Source of the DNA: Candidatus Methylomirabilis sp.
GTDB taxonomy: Bacteria > Methylomirabilota > Methylomirabilia > Methylomirabilales > Methylomirabilaceae
Assembly: GCF_028716865.1 (NCBI RefSeq)
Contig: NZ_JAQUOY010000001.1
Location: forward strand, 124,001-188,000
Length of the DNA stretch: 64,000 nucleotides
Direction: 5' to 3'
Both the position numbers and the translations under genes were made by a program. Under the pieces are notes generated by a model, which was not told the origin of the DNA, made no database searches, and was given only the letters and a program-made list of their open reading frames with translations. This document shows, piece by piece, positions 42,062 to 51,399 of the stretch (the stretch's first letter is position 1; every line of letters begins with the position of its first letter).

Positions 42062-44344
42062 CTATAGATAGTGGCCGAGCGTGGAGTCCTGTTGTGGCAC
42101 AATCTGGCGCAGGCGCTTGCCGACCTCGGCGTACTCCCGCTCCATTGTCTCGGTGACAGACGGGAGTGTCTCGGCAAGAGCGGCCAGGAAGTCGGCGTGT
42201 GTGACCGCCTTGGCCTCCAGGTCCTTCCGCAGGGCAAGCTGGGCAGCCCGCATACAGACTAAGGCCAGGTCGGCCCCGGTAAAGTGGTCGGTCCTGCGGA
42301 CAAGATCCTTCAGGTCCACATCATCGGCGAGGGCCATACGATGGGTGTGCACAGCAAGGATTTCGTGGCGGGCGGCGGCATCCGGGACCGGAACGTACAC
42401 CAGCGCATCGAAGCGCCCTGGCCGCAGGAGCGCCGGATCGATGAGATCGGGCCGGTTCGTGGCCCCCAGGATGACCACTCCGCGCAGTTCCTCCAGGCCG
42501 TCCAACTCGGAGAGGAGTTGGTTCACGATCCGCTCGGTGACGTGCGGTTCGCCTGCCGCCGTCCCACGTCGCGGCACAAGGGCATCCACCTCGTCGAAGA
42601 ACACGATGGCGGGGGCCACTTGGCGGGCCTTGGCGAAGAACTCTCGAATCCGCTGCTCCGACTCGCCGTACCACTTAGAGAGCAGGTCGCTCCCTTTGGC
42701 CAGCATGAAGTTGGCCTTTGCCTCGTTGGCGACCGCCTTGGCCAGAAGCGTCTTGCCGGTCCCCGGCGGACCATAGAGCAGGACCCCTTTTGGTGGCTTG
42801 ATGCCGAGGCGCTCGAAGGCCTGAGGATGGGTCAGAGGCAGCTCCACAGACTCCCGAAGGGCCCTTTTCACGTCGGCCAGGCCGCCGACATCGTTCCAGG
42901 TGACCCGAGGGACCTCGATGAACAACTCCCGAAGGGCAGAAGGGCGGATCCGCCGCAAGGCCTGGTTGAAGTCCTCATGAGTGACGACCAGGCGCTGCAA
43001 CACCTCGGCCGGGAACGTCTCAAGCCTCAAATCCAGATCCGGGAGAACGCGCCGCAACGCATTCAGGGCGGCCTCACGACAGAGGGCAGCCAGATCTGAT
43101 CCGACGCATCCATGCGTAAGGTCCGCCACCCAATCCAGGTTTACGTCCGGGGCAAGCGGCATGGCCCGCGTGTGGATCGTGAGGATCTGGCGCCGCCCAT
43201 TGCGGTCCGGCACACGCAGCTCAATCTCTCGGTCGAAGCGGCCTGGGCGGCGCAATGCCAGATCGATCGCGCCGACTCGGTTCGTGGCCCCGATGACAAT
43301 CACGTTGCCGCGTGGCATGAGGCCATCCATTAATGTCAGAAGCTGGGCTACGACCCGCCGTTCCACTTCACCCATCACCGCCTCACGCTTGGGGGCGATG
43401 GAATCAAGCTCGTCGATGAAAATGATGGCGGGTGGGTTGTCTTGCCCCTCCTGAAAGATGGCTCTCAGCCGTTCCTCCGATTCGCCATAGAATCGCCCCA
43501 TGATCTCTGGTCCATTGATGGTGGCGAAGTGAGCCTTGGCCTCATTGGCCAAGGCCTGGGCCAGGAGGGTCTTGCCGGTCCCCGGCGGACCGTGCAGAAG
43601 CACGCCCTTGGGCGGTGCGATTCCAAGCCGATCGAACAGCTCCGGATGCTTGAGCGGTAGTTCGACGACCTCCCGAATTTCACTGATCACCTCGCCCAGC
43701 CCGCCGATGTCGTCGTAGGTGATATCCGGGAGGCGGGTCTCCTTGGTCTCCACGTACTCCGGCAGGAGTTCCACCTCGGTTTGGGGATTGATGCGCACAA
43801 TGCCGGACGGGACGGTGCCGGCGACGACCAGGCGCACCTCGCCAAGCCCGATCGCCAGGGAGCCGAGTAAGCCTCGGAAGAGCTCCTCCGGATACATCCC
43901 GGGTGGGACGATCTCCTTTGAGCGTGAGGCTGTTCCGACCGAGATCAGGTCGCCACGAACCACAGGACGGTAGAGGAGCGCCTGGCGGAGCACCTCGCCC
44001 GGAGCGACGGCGCGCAAGCCTTTGCGAGCGGGCGCCAGCGTCACCTTCTGCGCATCCCGCCAGGGAGCCTTTCGCACCTGCACGTAATCCCCTATACTGG
44101 CATGGGCATTGGTGCGAATCACGCCATCGACTCGGATCACGTCCAGGCCTTGATCGGCCGAGCGAGCCGCCGCCACCAGGGCAGCCGTTTCCCGCTCTCC
44201 GATAATGGAGACGATCTCACCCCGCTCCAGCTCCAGGACGGCAAAGGCCGCATCGCTGACGCGGACAATCCCGCGGCCGACGTCTTCCTGGCCTGCCTCG
44301 GCCACCTTCAGGCGGATCCCCTCCGTCACTTGAGCCTGTTGCAT
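42062..44344 (-). CDS. CDC48/VCP-like double AAA ATPase
   Basis: 760 residues. An N-terminal double-psi-beta-barrel/CDC48-type domain (residues 1-190, e.g. VTEGIRLKVAEAGQEDVGRGIVRV) is followed by two AAA modules, each with Walker A GPPGTGKT (near residues 251 and 523), Walker B ([24 protein letters not shown]) and RRPGRFD/LRPGRFD arginine fingers. This is the archaeal VAT/eukaryotic p97 layout, uncommon in bacteria. It unfolds or disassembles protein complexes. The C-terminus lacks the HbYX proteasome-docking motif (ends LGHYL). Confidence 0.9.
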   Translation of the reverse strand: MQQAQVTEGIRLKVAEAGQEDVGRGIVRVSDAAFAVLELERGEIVSIIGERETAALVAAARSADQGLDVIRVDGVIRTNAHASIGDYVQVRKAPWRDAQKVTLAPARKGLRAVAPGEVLRQALLYRPVVRGDLISVGTASRSKEIVPPGMYPEELFRGLLGSLAIGLGEVRLVVAGTVPSGIVRINPQTEVELLPEYVETKETRLPDITYDDIGGLGEVISEIREVVELPLKHPELFDRLGIAPPKGVLLHGPPGTGKTLLAQALANEAKAHFATINGPEIMGRFYGESEERLRAIFQEGQDNPPAIIFIDELDSIAPKREAVMGEVERRVVAQLLTLMDGLMPRGNVIVIGATNRVGAIDLALRRPGRFDREIELRVPDRNGRRQILTIHTRAMPLAPDVNLDWVADLTHGCVGSDLAALCREAALNALRRVLPDLDLRLETFPAEVLQRLVVTHEDFNQALRRIRPSALRELFIEVPRVTWNDVGGLADVKRALRESVELPLTHPQAFERLGIKPPKGVLLYGPPGTGKTLLAKAVANEAKANFMLAKGSDLLSKWYGESEQRIREFFAKARQVAPAIVFFDEVDALVPRRGTAAGEPHVTERIVNQLLSELDGLEELRGVVILGATNRPDLIDPALLRPGRFDALVYVPVPDAAARHEILAVHTHRMALADDVDLKDLVRRTDHFTGADLALVCMRAAQLALRKDLEAKAVTHADFLAALAETLPSVTETMEREYAEVGKRLRQIVPQQDSTLGHYL

Positions 44345-44954
44345 CTGTTCTTACGCCCTCCTGGCCTGGAAACGGATCTGACGATTACCGAAATATGCGA
44401 ACTTGGTAGGCAGTGTTCATTGGATCTTTCCTTGTCTCACGCACGGACTCTACCAAGGGCGGCAAGTTGCGTCAAGGCCGGAGTTATGTGGGCTGTGCCG
44501 GAAAGCCTGAGGAAAAGCAAAAGCCACAAGGCGTCAGAAGTTACATCACCTCCGGGCAGAAGCCCGACACCTTATGGCTCTCTCGAGGAAGCCTCACTCG
44601 AGCGGGTTCTGGTCCGGGGCTAAGCCCTCTTGCTCTGCAAGCCCACCTACTTAAGGCTTGCTCGCGGTTTCTTCGGCCATTGCCCAACTCACTAGGGCTT
44701 CCTCACTATTAATATGGTGCGATGCTCGATTATTTTCAAGGGCCATCCCTTCGACCCCATAAGACCCATCAATTAAGCGAGGAAAGCCGTATCTCAGTAG
44801 TCCAGTGACTGTGTCTTCTTCACAAAGGCGGCGATGGAGGTTATACTTGGGAAGCTTTCTCGGATGTTAACCTGACAGGCACGCCAGGAGTCCTCAGGAC
44901 GATCTTTCTAGCGGATAGTAGCATAACCTGCTTGACGGAAGGAGCCGACATACC
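44345..44954. other. 610-base intergenic region, no gene recognised
   Basis: Between the divergent CDC48-like and usp genes. Open frames exist but have poor codon quality and no credible start. The 44590-44690 part contains repeated GCTT/AAGC and CTCGAG words that could fold. Promoters for both genes must lie here, but none is clear. Confidence 0.45.
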
Positions 44955-45428
44955 ATGATACCGAGGTATCGGAAACTGCTGGTAACAACGGATTTCTCGC
45001 TCCTCGGAAACGCCGCCATCCCCTTCGCGTATGCTGTTCTCATGGAACAGGGCGGGACTATCATCCTCTGCCATGTGACTGAAGTGCACGGGCCGCCGAA
45101 CCCCCTCTACGCCCATTACTCGCCATGGAGCGCGCTCTCGGGGCAGGAGCGAGCAGAACTCCGGCAGACAATGCTCCGCTCGCTGGAATCACTTGTGCCT
45201 GCGGAGGCCCGCGCAGAGAAGATGGTGACAACGGAGGTACGGGTGGTAGAGACCCCTTTGCTGGTCCACGAGGCGATCTGCCAGGAGGCTACGGCCCTGG
45301 ATGTAGACCTCATCGTGATGGCATCCCATGGCCATTCCGGGATAGCTCACCTGCTCCTGGGCTCGGTGGCAGAGCATGTGTTGCGGTCAGCCGATCGCCC
45401 TGTCCTCATTGTCCGCGGGGCGGGGTGA
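44955..45428 (+). CDS. Universal stress protein (UspA family)
   Basis: 157 residues; GGAAGGAG upstream. Usp fold: KLLVTTDFSLLGNAAIPFAYAV, DLIVMASHGHSGIAHLLLGSVAEHVLRSADRPVLIV. The first Gly of the ATP loop is Ala (ASHG), so it may bind ATP weakly. It lies after a 610-base gap and before a rhodanese gene; 169 bases separate them. Confidence 0.9.
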   Translation: MIPRYRKLLVTTDFSLLGNAAIPFAYAVLMEQGGTIILCHVTEVHGPPNPLYAHYSPWSALSGQERAELRQTMLRSLESLVPAEARAEKMVTTEVRVVETPLLVHEAICQEATALDVDLIVMASHGHSGIAHLLLGSVAEHVLRSADRPVLIVRGAG

Positions 45429-45597
45429 GGTCTCTCGCGTTGGGGAAGACGCAATACTATTTGCCGGCGTCAGGTAGACATCGCCCTTGCGTCAAGTCTT
45501 GGTGGGAATCTATAATGCTTTTGAGAGTAGGCTGTTTGGCAAACAGAGGTGGCGAACCGGATGACTCTCCCGCAGTACCTGGTATAGGAGGGAAGCG

Positions 45598-46485
45598 ATG
45601 AAACGAATGGTGATGGCAGCGGTGGCAGTAATGATGCTGCTCGTCGCGACCCCAGGGTTGACCCTGGCTGTGGACTATGGTAACCCACAGTTTCTCGTGG
45701 ACACCGACTGGTTAGCCACACACCTCAATGACCGGGATCTGCGGATTATCGATATGCGCAACAGCACAGAGGAGTACGCGGCCGGACACATTCCGGGCGC
45801 GGTTCACCTTGCGGTCAATCAGGCCCGTCTGATCTTGAAGGAGTCCGGCTTCGCCCTGCCCCCCGATTATGAAATCGAGGAGCGTATGGGGCAGCTTGGC
45901 ATCACCAATGAGACGATGGTGGTTGTGTATGACGACCAGGGAGGGCTCAACGCATCGCGTCTTTTCTTTACCCTCGAATATGCCGGCCACAAAAAGGTGG
46001 CGCTTTTGAATGGAGGTATCGCGAAGTGGGCAGCCGAGAAGCGGGCCCTCTCTACTATGCTGCCACAGGTGAGTACGACGGTGTACCGGGTCCATACTGA
46101 GACCCAACGAGTCGCGCCGGCGAGTTGGATCGTGGCCAATCTGGGAAAGCCGAATCTTGCCTTGGTGGACGCCCGGTCATCCGGTGAGTTTCGTGGTGAG
46201 GATCTGCGGGCTAAGCGGGGGGGTCACATCCCAGGGGCCGTCAACATTGAGTGGACGCGAAACCTGACCGGCGGCAAGACATTCAAGCCGGCCGATGAAC
46301 TCCTGGCCCTCTATAGCCAGGCAGGGGTGACGAAGGACAAAACGATCGTGAGCTACTGCCAAACCATGCATCGCGGAGCCGTCACCTACTTTACGCTCCG
46401 ACTCCTCGGATATCCGGACGTTCGAGGGTACGACCGCTCATGGAGCGAGTGGGGTAACGACCCTACGTTGCCGGCGCAGCAGTGA
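45598..46485 (+). CDS. Secreted thiosulfate sulfurtransferase (double rhodanese)
   Basis: 295 residues; GGAGGGAAG upstream. A Sec signal peptide (MAAVAVMMLLVATPGLTLA) precedes two rhodanese domains: residues ~35-145 (inactive, DDQGG at the loop position) and ~160-290 with catalytic Cys254 in SYCQTMHRGA. The loop differs from the classic CRVGER or CGTGVTA, so donor preference may differ. It transfers sulfur from thiosulfate or a related donor in the periplasm. Confidence 0.88.
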   Translation: MKRMVMAAVAVMMLLVATPGLTLAVDYGNPQFLVDTDWLATHLNDRDLRIIDMRNSTEEYAAGHIPGAVHLAVNQARLILKESGFALPPDYEIEERMGQLGITNETMVVVYDDQGGLNASRLFFTLEYAGHKKVALLNGGIAKWAAEKRALSTMLPQVSTTVYRVHTETQRVAPASWIVANLGKPNLALVDARSSGEFRGEDLRAKRGGHIPGAVNIEWTRNLTGGKTFKPADELLALYSQAGVTKDKTIVSYCQTMHRGAVTYFTLRLLGYPDVRGYDRSWSEWGNDPTLPAQQ

Positions 46486-46587
46486 GTGGACGGTGGAGGT
46501 CAAAGATGCGCTGTAGCCGACGGCTGGAGGCGCGGTGTGCCACCACCCGTGCAGGCTGCGTCCTTTTGCGGTGGCATAAGGAGAGAT

Positions 46588-47586
46588 ATGGGTGAGTTGC
46601 GGCGCGATCCCGTGACGAATCGTTGGGTAATTATCGACCCAGAGCGGCCAGATCGAGAGGCGGCCCTGAAAGTAGAGGCGCAGCCACCTCCAGAGCTCTC
46701 TGAACCATGTCCGTTCTGCCCAGGCAATGAGCTGATGACCCCGCCAGAAATTGCGGCATTTGGCGAGTCTTCGCGCCAGCGGAATCAGCCTGGTTGGCTG
46801 GTTCGAGTCATCCCGGACCTGCACCCTCTTTGTCGGATAGAGGGTGATTTCGATCGAAGGCCGGAGGGGCCCTTCGACGTGATGAACGCTGTGGGGGCTC
46901 ATGAGATCGTCGTAGAGACTCCACAGCATCATTTAACGTGGGCAGAACTCCCGGAGCAACAGTTGGAGCGGGTCCTGCACGCCTATAGGCTGCGAAGCCT
47001 GGACCTGCGCCTGGATGAGCGATTTCGATCGCTGATCGTGGTGAAGAACCATGCAGACGCAGCGAGCATCTTCCGGCACCCCCATTCCCATGTGCTGGCT
47101 TTCCCGTTCGTTCCGTACGGGATTGAAGAGGAGTTACGCGGCTGTCGGGAATTCTATGCGAGAAAGGACCGCTGCGCCTTTTGCGACATCATGCTCCATG
47201 AGCGGGTCTCCCGCGTCAGAAGGGTGGATGAGACCGACCACTTCGTGATGCTGGCGCCTTTCGCCTCTCGCTTTCCTTTCGAGACGTGGGTGCTACCCCT
47301 CCGTCACGCCTCTGACTTCGCGAGCATCAACGATAAGGAATTGGTCGATCTCGCCGGCCTCATGAAGCGGATGATGCAGATGATCGGGAAGGTCCTCGGC
47401 AACCAATCCTGCACCATAGCCCTCCACACCGCCCCGTTTGACGAACCACATACCAATGACTATCACTGGCATCTTGAGGTGTTGCCGAAGACCGCGGCTG
47501 TGGCAGGGTTCGGATGGGGTGCGCGGCTCTTTGTCAACCCGGTTCCACCTGAGGAAGCAGCCGCCCTGTTGCGGCAGGCGATGTAG
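46588..47586 (+). CDS. galT: Hexose-1-phosphate uridylyl/nucleotidyltransferase (GalT)
   Basis: 332 residues; ATG 46588 follows AAGGAGAG; a longer frame upstream lacks support. HIT-superfamily GalT: RRDPVTNRWVIIDPERPDR, zinc region CPFCPGNE (first Cys near residue 36), and the active-site triplet HPH at residues 164-166. A second CAFC pair follows. GalT exchanges UMP between UDP-glucose and galactose-1-phosphate; related enzymes with this short form can use ADP-glucose. Located near glgP, consistent with sugar-phosphate salvage. Confidence 0.85.
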   Translation: MGELRRDPVTNRWVIIDPERPDREAALKVEAQPPPELSEPCPFCPGNELMTPPEIAAFGESSRQRNQPGWLVRVIPDLHPLCRIEGDFDRRPEGPFDVMNAVGAHEIVVETPQHHLTWAELPEQQLERVLHAYRLRSLDLRLDERFRSLIVVKNHADAASIFRHPHSHVLAFPFVPYGIEEELRGCREFYARKDRCAFCDIMLHERVSRVRRVDETDHFVMLAPFASRFPFETWVLPLRHASDFASINDKELVDLAGLMKRMMQMIGKVLGNQSCTIALHTAPFDEPHTNDYHWHLEVLPKTAAVAGFGWGARLFVNPVPPEEAAALLRQAM

Positions 47587-47595
47587 GGTGGCCCG

Positions 47596-48201
47596 ATGTG
47601 CCCGCTGGGACCTCAGACGCTCACCCTGAGCCTGGGTGACGCCCTGGTCGTGGTGGACGTCCAGAACGATTTCCTGCCCGGCGGCAGCTTGACGGTCTCG
47701 CGGGGCGATGAAGTGGTCCCGGTGCTCAATCGCTATCTAGCCGCTTTTATGCGCAGAGGGTTGCCGATCTTCGCCACCCGAGACTGGCATCCGCCCAATC
47801 ACTACTCCTTTCAGCCCTATGGCGGACCCTGGCCTCCCCACTGTGTGGCGGGGTCAGAAGGCGCGGCGTTTGCCCCCGCCCTCGCACTCCCCGCTTCCAG
47901 TATCCTCATCACCCTCAAAGGCACGCTGCCTGAGCAGAACGCTTATTCCGCATTCGACGGAACCGATCTGGACGCTCGCCTGCGCGCCCTGGGTGTGAGG
48001 CGTCTTTTCATCGGCGGCCTGGCGACCGACTATTGCGTGCTGTGCACTGTGGAGGACGGCCTGAAGGTCGGGTATGCGGTTGTCCTCTTGCAGGACGCGA
48101 TCCGGGCCGTCAATGTGCGACCGGGTGACGGGGAACGGGCGGAGGCGGAGATGATTCGACGGGGGGCCATACCGATCCGGCTGGAGATGCTGGCTGCATG
48201 A
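47596..48201 (+). CDS. pncA: Nicotinamidase
   Basis: 201 residues. The isochorismatase-like fold with catalytic triad Asp21 (VVVDVQNDF), Lys108 (TLKGT) and Cys147 (ATDYCV); metal ligands are in RDWHPPNHYSF. It converts nicotinamide to nicotinate. The stop overlaps the ATG of the nicotinate phosphoribosyltransferase gene, giving a complete two-step NAD salvage unit, the Preiss-Handler entry. Confidence 0.93.
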   Translation: MCPLGPQTLTLSLGDALVVVDVQNDFLPGGSLTVSRGDEVVPVLNRYLAAFMRRGLPIFATRDWHPPNHYSFQPYGGPWPPHCVAGSEGAAFAPALALPASSILITLKGTLPEQNAYSAFDGTDLDARLRALGVRRLFIGGLATDYCVLCTVEDGLKVGYAVVLLQDAIRAVNVRPGDGERAEAEMIRRGAIPIRLEMLAA

Positions 48202-49535
48202 ATCTTCCATCGAGCCTGCTGTTGACCGACCTCTATCAACTCACCATGCTGCAAGGATATGTCGAGCAGGGGATGGAGGAGCAGGCAACCTTCGAGTTCT
48301 TTGTGCGCAAGCTGCCGCCAACGCGTAATTTTCTGCTGGCGGCCGGGCTGGAGCAGGCGCTGTGCTTCCTCGAACAGTTGCGCTTCACGCCTGAGGAACT
48401 GGAGTGGCTGAACGGCTGCGGCCTGTTTCGGCGGGCACTTGTGGACTACCTTGAAAAGCTGCGTTTCACCGGCGATGTCCACGCGATGCCCGAAGGGACG
48501 GTCTTTTTCCCTGACGAGCCGATCGTGCGGATTACCGCTCCGCTCCCGCAGGCGCAACTCGTGGAGACACGCCTGATCAACCTCCTGCATTTCCAGACGC
48601 TGATCGCGTCCAAGGCAGCGCGTTCGGTGCTCGTCGCCCCCGGAAAGCTCCTGGTCGATTTCGGACTGCGCCGTGCTCACGGGGCGGAGGCCGGGCTGCT
48701 CGCGGCGCGCGCCAGTTACCTGGCTGGGTTTTCGGGGACTTCGGCGGTTCAGGCGGCGCCGCTGTTCGGCATACCAATCTACGGAACGATGGCGCACTCC
48801 TTTGTTCAGGCCCACGAGGATGAGACGGCCGCCTTCGAACGCTTTGCGTATGCCAATGCGGACAATGTTGTTCTGCTCATCGACACCTACGACACTGAGG
48901 CGGGTGCGGCAAAGGTGGTCTCGCTCGCGCCGCGGTTGCGGGAGAAGGGCATCGCCATCCAAGGGGTGCGCCTGGACAGCGGCGATCTTGCAGACCATGC
49001 CCGCAAGGTACGGCGTATTCTGGATGAGGGCGGGTTGTCCGACGCCGTGATCTTTGCCAGCGGGAACCTGGACGAGTCCAGTGTGGAGCAGTTGGTCGCC
49101 GCGCAGGCCCCGATTGATGGCTTTGGTATCGGGACGCGCATGAATACCTCCGCCGACGCCCCCTACCTGGATTGTGCCTACAAGCTCGAGGAGTACGCTG
49201 GGCAGGCACGTTGCAAGCGTTCGGAAGGGAAGGCCACATGGCCTGGCCGCAAGCAGGTCTATCGCCGGTATGACGCCGATGGCCGCATGTCCGGTGATAT
49301 CCTGACCTTGGAAGACGACCCACAGGCAGGCGAGCCATTGATCCAGCCGGTGATGCGCGCCGGTAAGCGCCTAGCCGATACTACCCCCCTCTCAACGCTT
49401 CGTAAGCGCGCGCGCAGCCAACTGGCGCACTTGCCGCAGGCGCTGCGGACGCTTGAGAAAGGGCCGGACTACCCCGTCCAGGTCTCTGTTGCGTTGTACG
49501 ATCTGGCCAAGGCCGTGGACGAACACCGTGTATGA
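48198..49535 (+). CDS. pncB: Nicotinate phosphoribosyltransferase
   Basis: 445 residues, ATG overlapping the pncA stop. NAPRTase type: LLTDLYQLTMLQGYVEQGMEEQATFEFFVRKLPPTRNFLLAAGLEQAL, then DFGLRRAHGAEAGLLAARASYLAGFSGTSAV, the AHSFVQAHEDE active-site strand, GVRLDSGDLADHARKVR and FGIGTRMNTS. It makes nicotinate mononucleotide from nicotinate and PRPP. Confidence 0.94.
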   Translation: MNLPSSLLLTDLYQLTMLQGYVEQGMEEQATFEFFVRKLPPTRNFLLAAGLEQALCFLEQLRFTPEELEWLNGCGLFRRALVDYLEKLRFTGDVHAMPEGTVFFPDEPIVRITAPLPQAQLVETRLINLLHFQTLIASKAARSVLVAPGKLLVDFGLRRAHGAEAGLLAARASYLAGFSGTSAVQAAPLFGIPIYGTMAHSFVQAHEDETAAFERFAYANADNVVLLIDTYDTEAGAAKVVSLAPRLREKGIAIQGVRLDSGDLADHARKVRRILDEGGLSDAVIFASGNLDESSVEQLVAAQAPIDGFGIGTRMNTSADAPYLDCAYKLEEYAGQARCKRSEGKATWPGRKQVYRRYDADGRMSGDILTLEDDPQAGEPLIQPVMRAGKRLADTTPLSTLRKRARSQLAHLPQALRTLEKGPDYPVQVSVALYDLAKAVDEHRV

Positions 49536-49696
49536 TGGCGGCTACCCTCTCCATCCCTGGATGGGACATACGAATCAGGATGGACTGGGGGACAATAGAC
49601 GCGGTGATCGGCTATAGGGCGCCGAGACAGGTCGGCGAAGCTGGCAGCGTCTGTCGGCCAGAATAGCCTTGACCGGTTGGGGTAAGTATGGGATAT

Positions 49697-49712
49697 AGCG
49701 AATAAATTCGCT
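49697..49712. promoter_or_regulatory. Palindromic operator candidate of the ParE/RelE-type module
   Basis: AGCGAAT-AA-ATTCGCT, a 7-2-7 perfect palindrome 65 bases before the antitoxin ATG. It is a likely binding site for the antitoxin. Confidence 0.5.
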
Positions 49713-49776
49713 GTTAAGAAGTGGACCGGCGCTTCACGCTGGCCATGTTATGCCCAATTTTTAGAGGGAGTGTGCT

Positions 49777-49962
49777 ATGTCAAATATTAAAGAGAAAATG
49801 ACCGAGGTGATCCAGTCGCAGCCTGAAGACGCGACCTATGAGGAAATCATGCGAGAACTCGCTTTTGAGCGAATGATCGAACGAGGTCTGGATGATTCAC
49901 GCAAGGGGCGCGTCATATCCAATGAAGACATGGAGCGTCGAATTCGTACATGGCAGAAATAA
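49777..49962 (+). CDS. Antitoxin of a ParE/RelE-type module
   Basis: 61 residues; GAGGGAG upstream. A short, charged helical protein (IKEKMTEVIQSQPEDATYEEIMRELAFERMIERGLDDSRKGRVISNEDMERRIRTWQK). The C-terminal G-R-V-I-S-x-E-x-x-x-R-I pattern is common in small addiction-module antitoxins paired with ParE/RelE toxins. It overlaps the toxin gene by 13 bases. Confidence 0.8.
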   Translation: MSNIKEKMTEVIQSQPEDATYEEIMRELAFERMIERGLDDSRKGRVISNEDMERRIRTWQK

Positions 49963-50246
49963 GGTGGACCGAAGAAGCACATCGCTGGCTTCGGGACATA
50001 CACGATTACATTGCCGAGGATAACTCAGCTGCGGCCCAGAAGGTCGTATCTGGAATCTACGAAAAGATACAGGTGCTGCGGAGGTTTCCGAAAATTGGGT
50101 ACAAGTATCGCACAGAAGCAGAAGGTGAAATCAGAATTCTGCTCTATGGGCATTACCGGATTGCCTACCTTCTGAGGTCAACCTCAGGTATTGATATATT
50201 GGGTGTGTTCCATGGTGCACTTGACATCGACAGGTATTTCCCATGA
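49950..50246 (+). CDS. ParE/RelE-family toxin
   Basis: 98 residues. The fold-defining elements are present: IRWTEEAHRWLRDIHDYIAEDNSAAAQKVVSGIYEKIQVLRRFPKIGYKYR, then RILLYGHYRIAYLLRSTSGIDILGVFHGALDIDRY. The C-terminal H-G-A-L/R region matches ParE proteins, which poison gyrase; an mRNA-cleaving RelE activity cannot be excluded. Confidence 0.88.
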   Translation: MAEIRWTEEAHRWLRDIHDYIAEDNSAAAQKVVSGIYEKIQVLRRFPKIGYKYRTEAEGEIRILLYGHYRIAYLLRSTSGIDILGVFHGALDIDRYFP

Positions 50247-50360
50247 CGCAGTCTAATCCGCCGATGGACCAGACCGGCTTGATCTGCGCTGATCTTTGCG
50301 ACGCATCCTGCGCTGGCGGGTCATCGCCAGGTCGTCGTTACAACTCTCAAGGAGAACCCG

Positions 50361-50918
50361 ATGAGTAACCATGGATCATTTTCCGGCAATCCAAAGACGG
50401 AATGGCTGGTTGACGAAAGCGGTGCTGATCGTAATATGCGCCTTCTTGAAGACTTCTTGTACACCGATCCCGATGGAAAGAAATGGCTCGCACCATCGGG
50501 CAGCATTATTGACGGGGCAAGTATTCCGCGTCCCTTATGGTCTACGGTGGGCAGTCCATATACCGACGATTACCGGCGTGCGTCAGTCGTTCACGATGTC
50601 GCCTGCGACAGCCCAACCATTCCACGAAAGGACGCTGACGTCATGTTTTACCACGCGTGCATAGCGGGCGGATGCTCATTTCTTCAGGCCAAGTTGCTGT
50701 ATGCGGGTGTTCGCATTGGCGCATGGACAAGCAGTTCGCTTGCCCCCAATGCTCTATCAAGACATCGGCTTCTCTTTCGCGTCCCGTTCAAATCGGTGGC
50801 TGATGAACAATTTGTACAAGACAAATTTCAAGAGCTTGCTGTCGATATGAAATTACTGCGCGATGACGCGACGATTGCGGAGTTGGACGCTGTGATTGAC
50901 AAGCACCTTCAGTTCTAA
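50361..50918 (+). CDS. DUF1353-family protein
   Basis: 185 residues; AAGGAGAACC upstream. The family core is present: YTDPDGKKWLAPSGSIIDGASIPRPLWSTVGSPYTDDYRRASVVHDVACDS, then DADVMFYHACIAGG. The conserved Asp-Gly-Ala-Ser and His-Asp pairs are typical. DUF1353 proteins occur mainly in phages and mobile DNA; their function is unknown. Its presence between two toxin-antitoxin pairs fits an accessory segment. Confidence 0.8.
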   Translation: MSNHGSFSGNPKTEWLVDESGADRNMRLLEDFLYTDPDGKKWLAPSGSIIDGASIPRPLWSTVGSPYTDDYRRASVVHDVACDSPTIPRKDADVMFYHACIAGGCSFLQAKLLYAGVRIGAWTSSSLAPNALSRHRLLFRVPFKSVADEQFVQDKFQELAVDMKLLRDDATIAELDAVIDKHLQF

Positions 50919-50997
50919 CATCGCGGTTGGTCTTCCTGTTCGGTGCAGTGCTGCGCAGCGCGCTGAGGGCCAGGCTTTTTAAGCCTGAGAGATGGGC

Positions 50998-51399
50998 TTA
51001 TCGAGCCCTGGGCGAGTAAGGCGACGTGTACAGTTTAAGGTCTGGAATTTGCTTGAAGTGCGTATCGAGAGTATACACCCGGTACCCATGTTCTATAGCA
51101 AGGGCACCGATGATAAGGTCTGACAGGGGAAGCGTGATGCCTTTCCGCCGGAGCGAAGCCGAAAACTCCCCGGCTCGCTTCCAGGTCGAGAAGCTGGTTT
51201 CCAAGTAGCGGAGGCCGGCGAGATTTGAGAGGATTGTATCGACATCCTCAGAGGATCGGCACCCCTGAAGTAGTTCGGCCAGCACTACGCCCACGAGCAC
51301 GACCTGTTCAGTCCGGATCAGGGTCCGCAGTGCCGCCCGGGCCGACTCGTTGCCTCCTTTGAAGTACTCGATCCAGAGGGATGTATCAGCGATGACCAC
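50998..51399 (-). CDS. vapC: VapC-type PIN-domain RNase toxin
   Basis: 133 residues overlapping the antitoxin by 14 bases. PIN acidic residues: Asp5 (IADTSLWIEYF), Glu43 region (VVLAELLQG), Asp93 region (PLSDLIIGALA) and Asp112 (YTLDTHF). It cuts RNA, often tRNA, when released by VapB. Confidence 0.92.
   Translation of the reverse strand: MVIADTSLWIEYFKGGNESARAALRTLIRTEQVVLVGVVLAELLQGCRSSEDVDTILSNLAGLRYLETSFSTWKRAGEFSASLRRKGITLPLSDLIIGALAIEHGYRVYTLDTHFKQIPDLKLYTSPYSPRAR

Noticed and set aside
42062-44344. Possibility that the double AAA ATPase is a second FtsH or ClpA-like protein
   Set aside because: It has no zinc protease motif or transmembrane helices, and the N-domain plus two near-identical AAA modules fit CDC48.
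44413-44712. 99-residue frame in the large gene-free region
   Set aside because: No ribosome binding site, poor codon quality and no recognisable motif.
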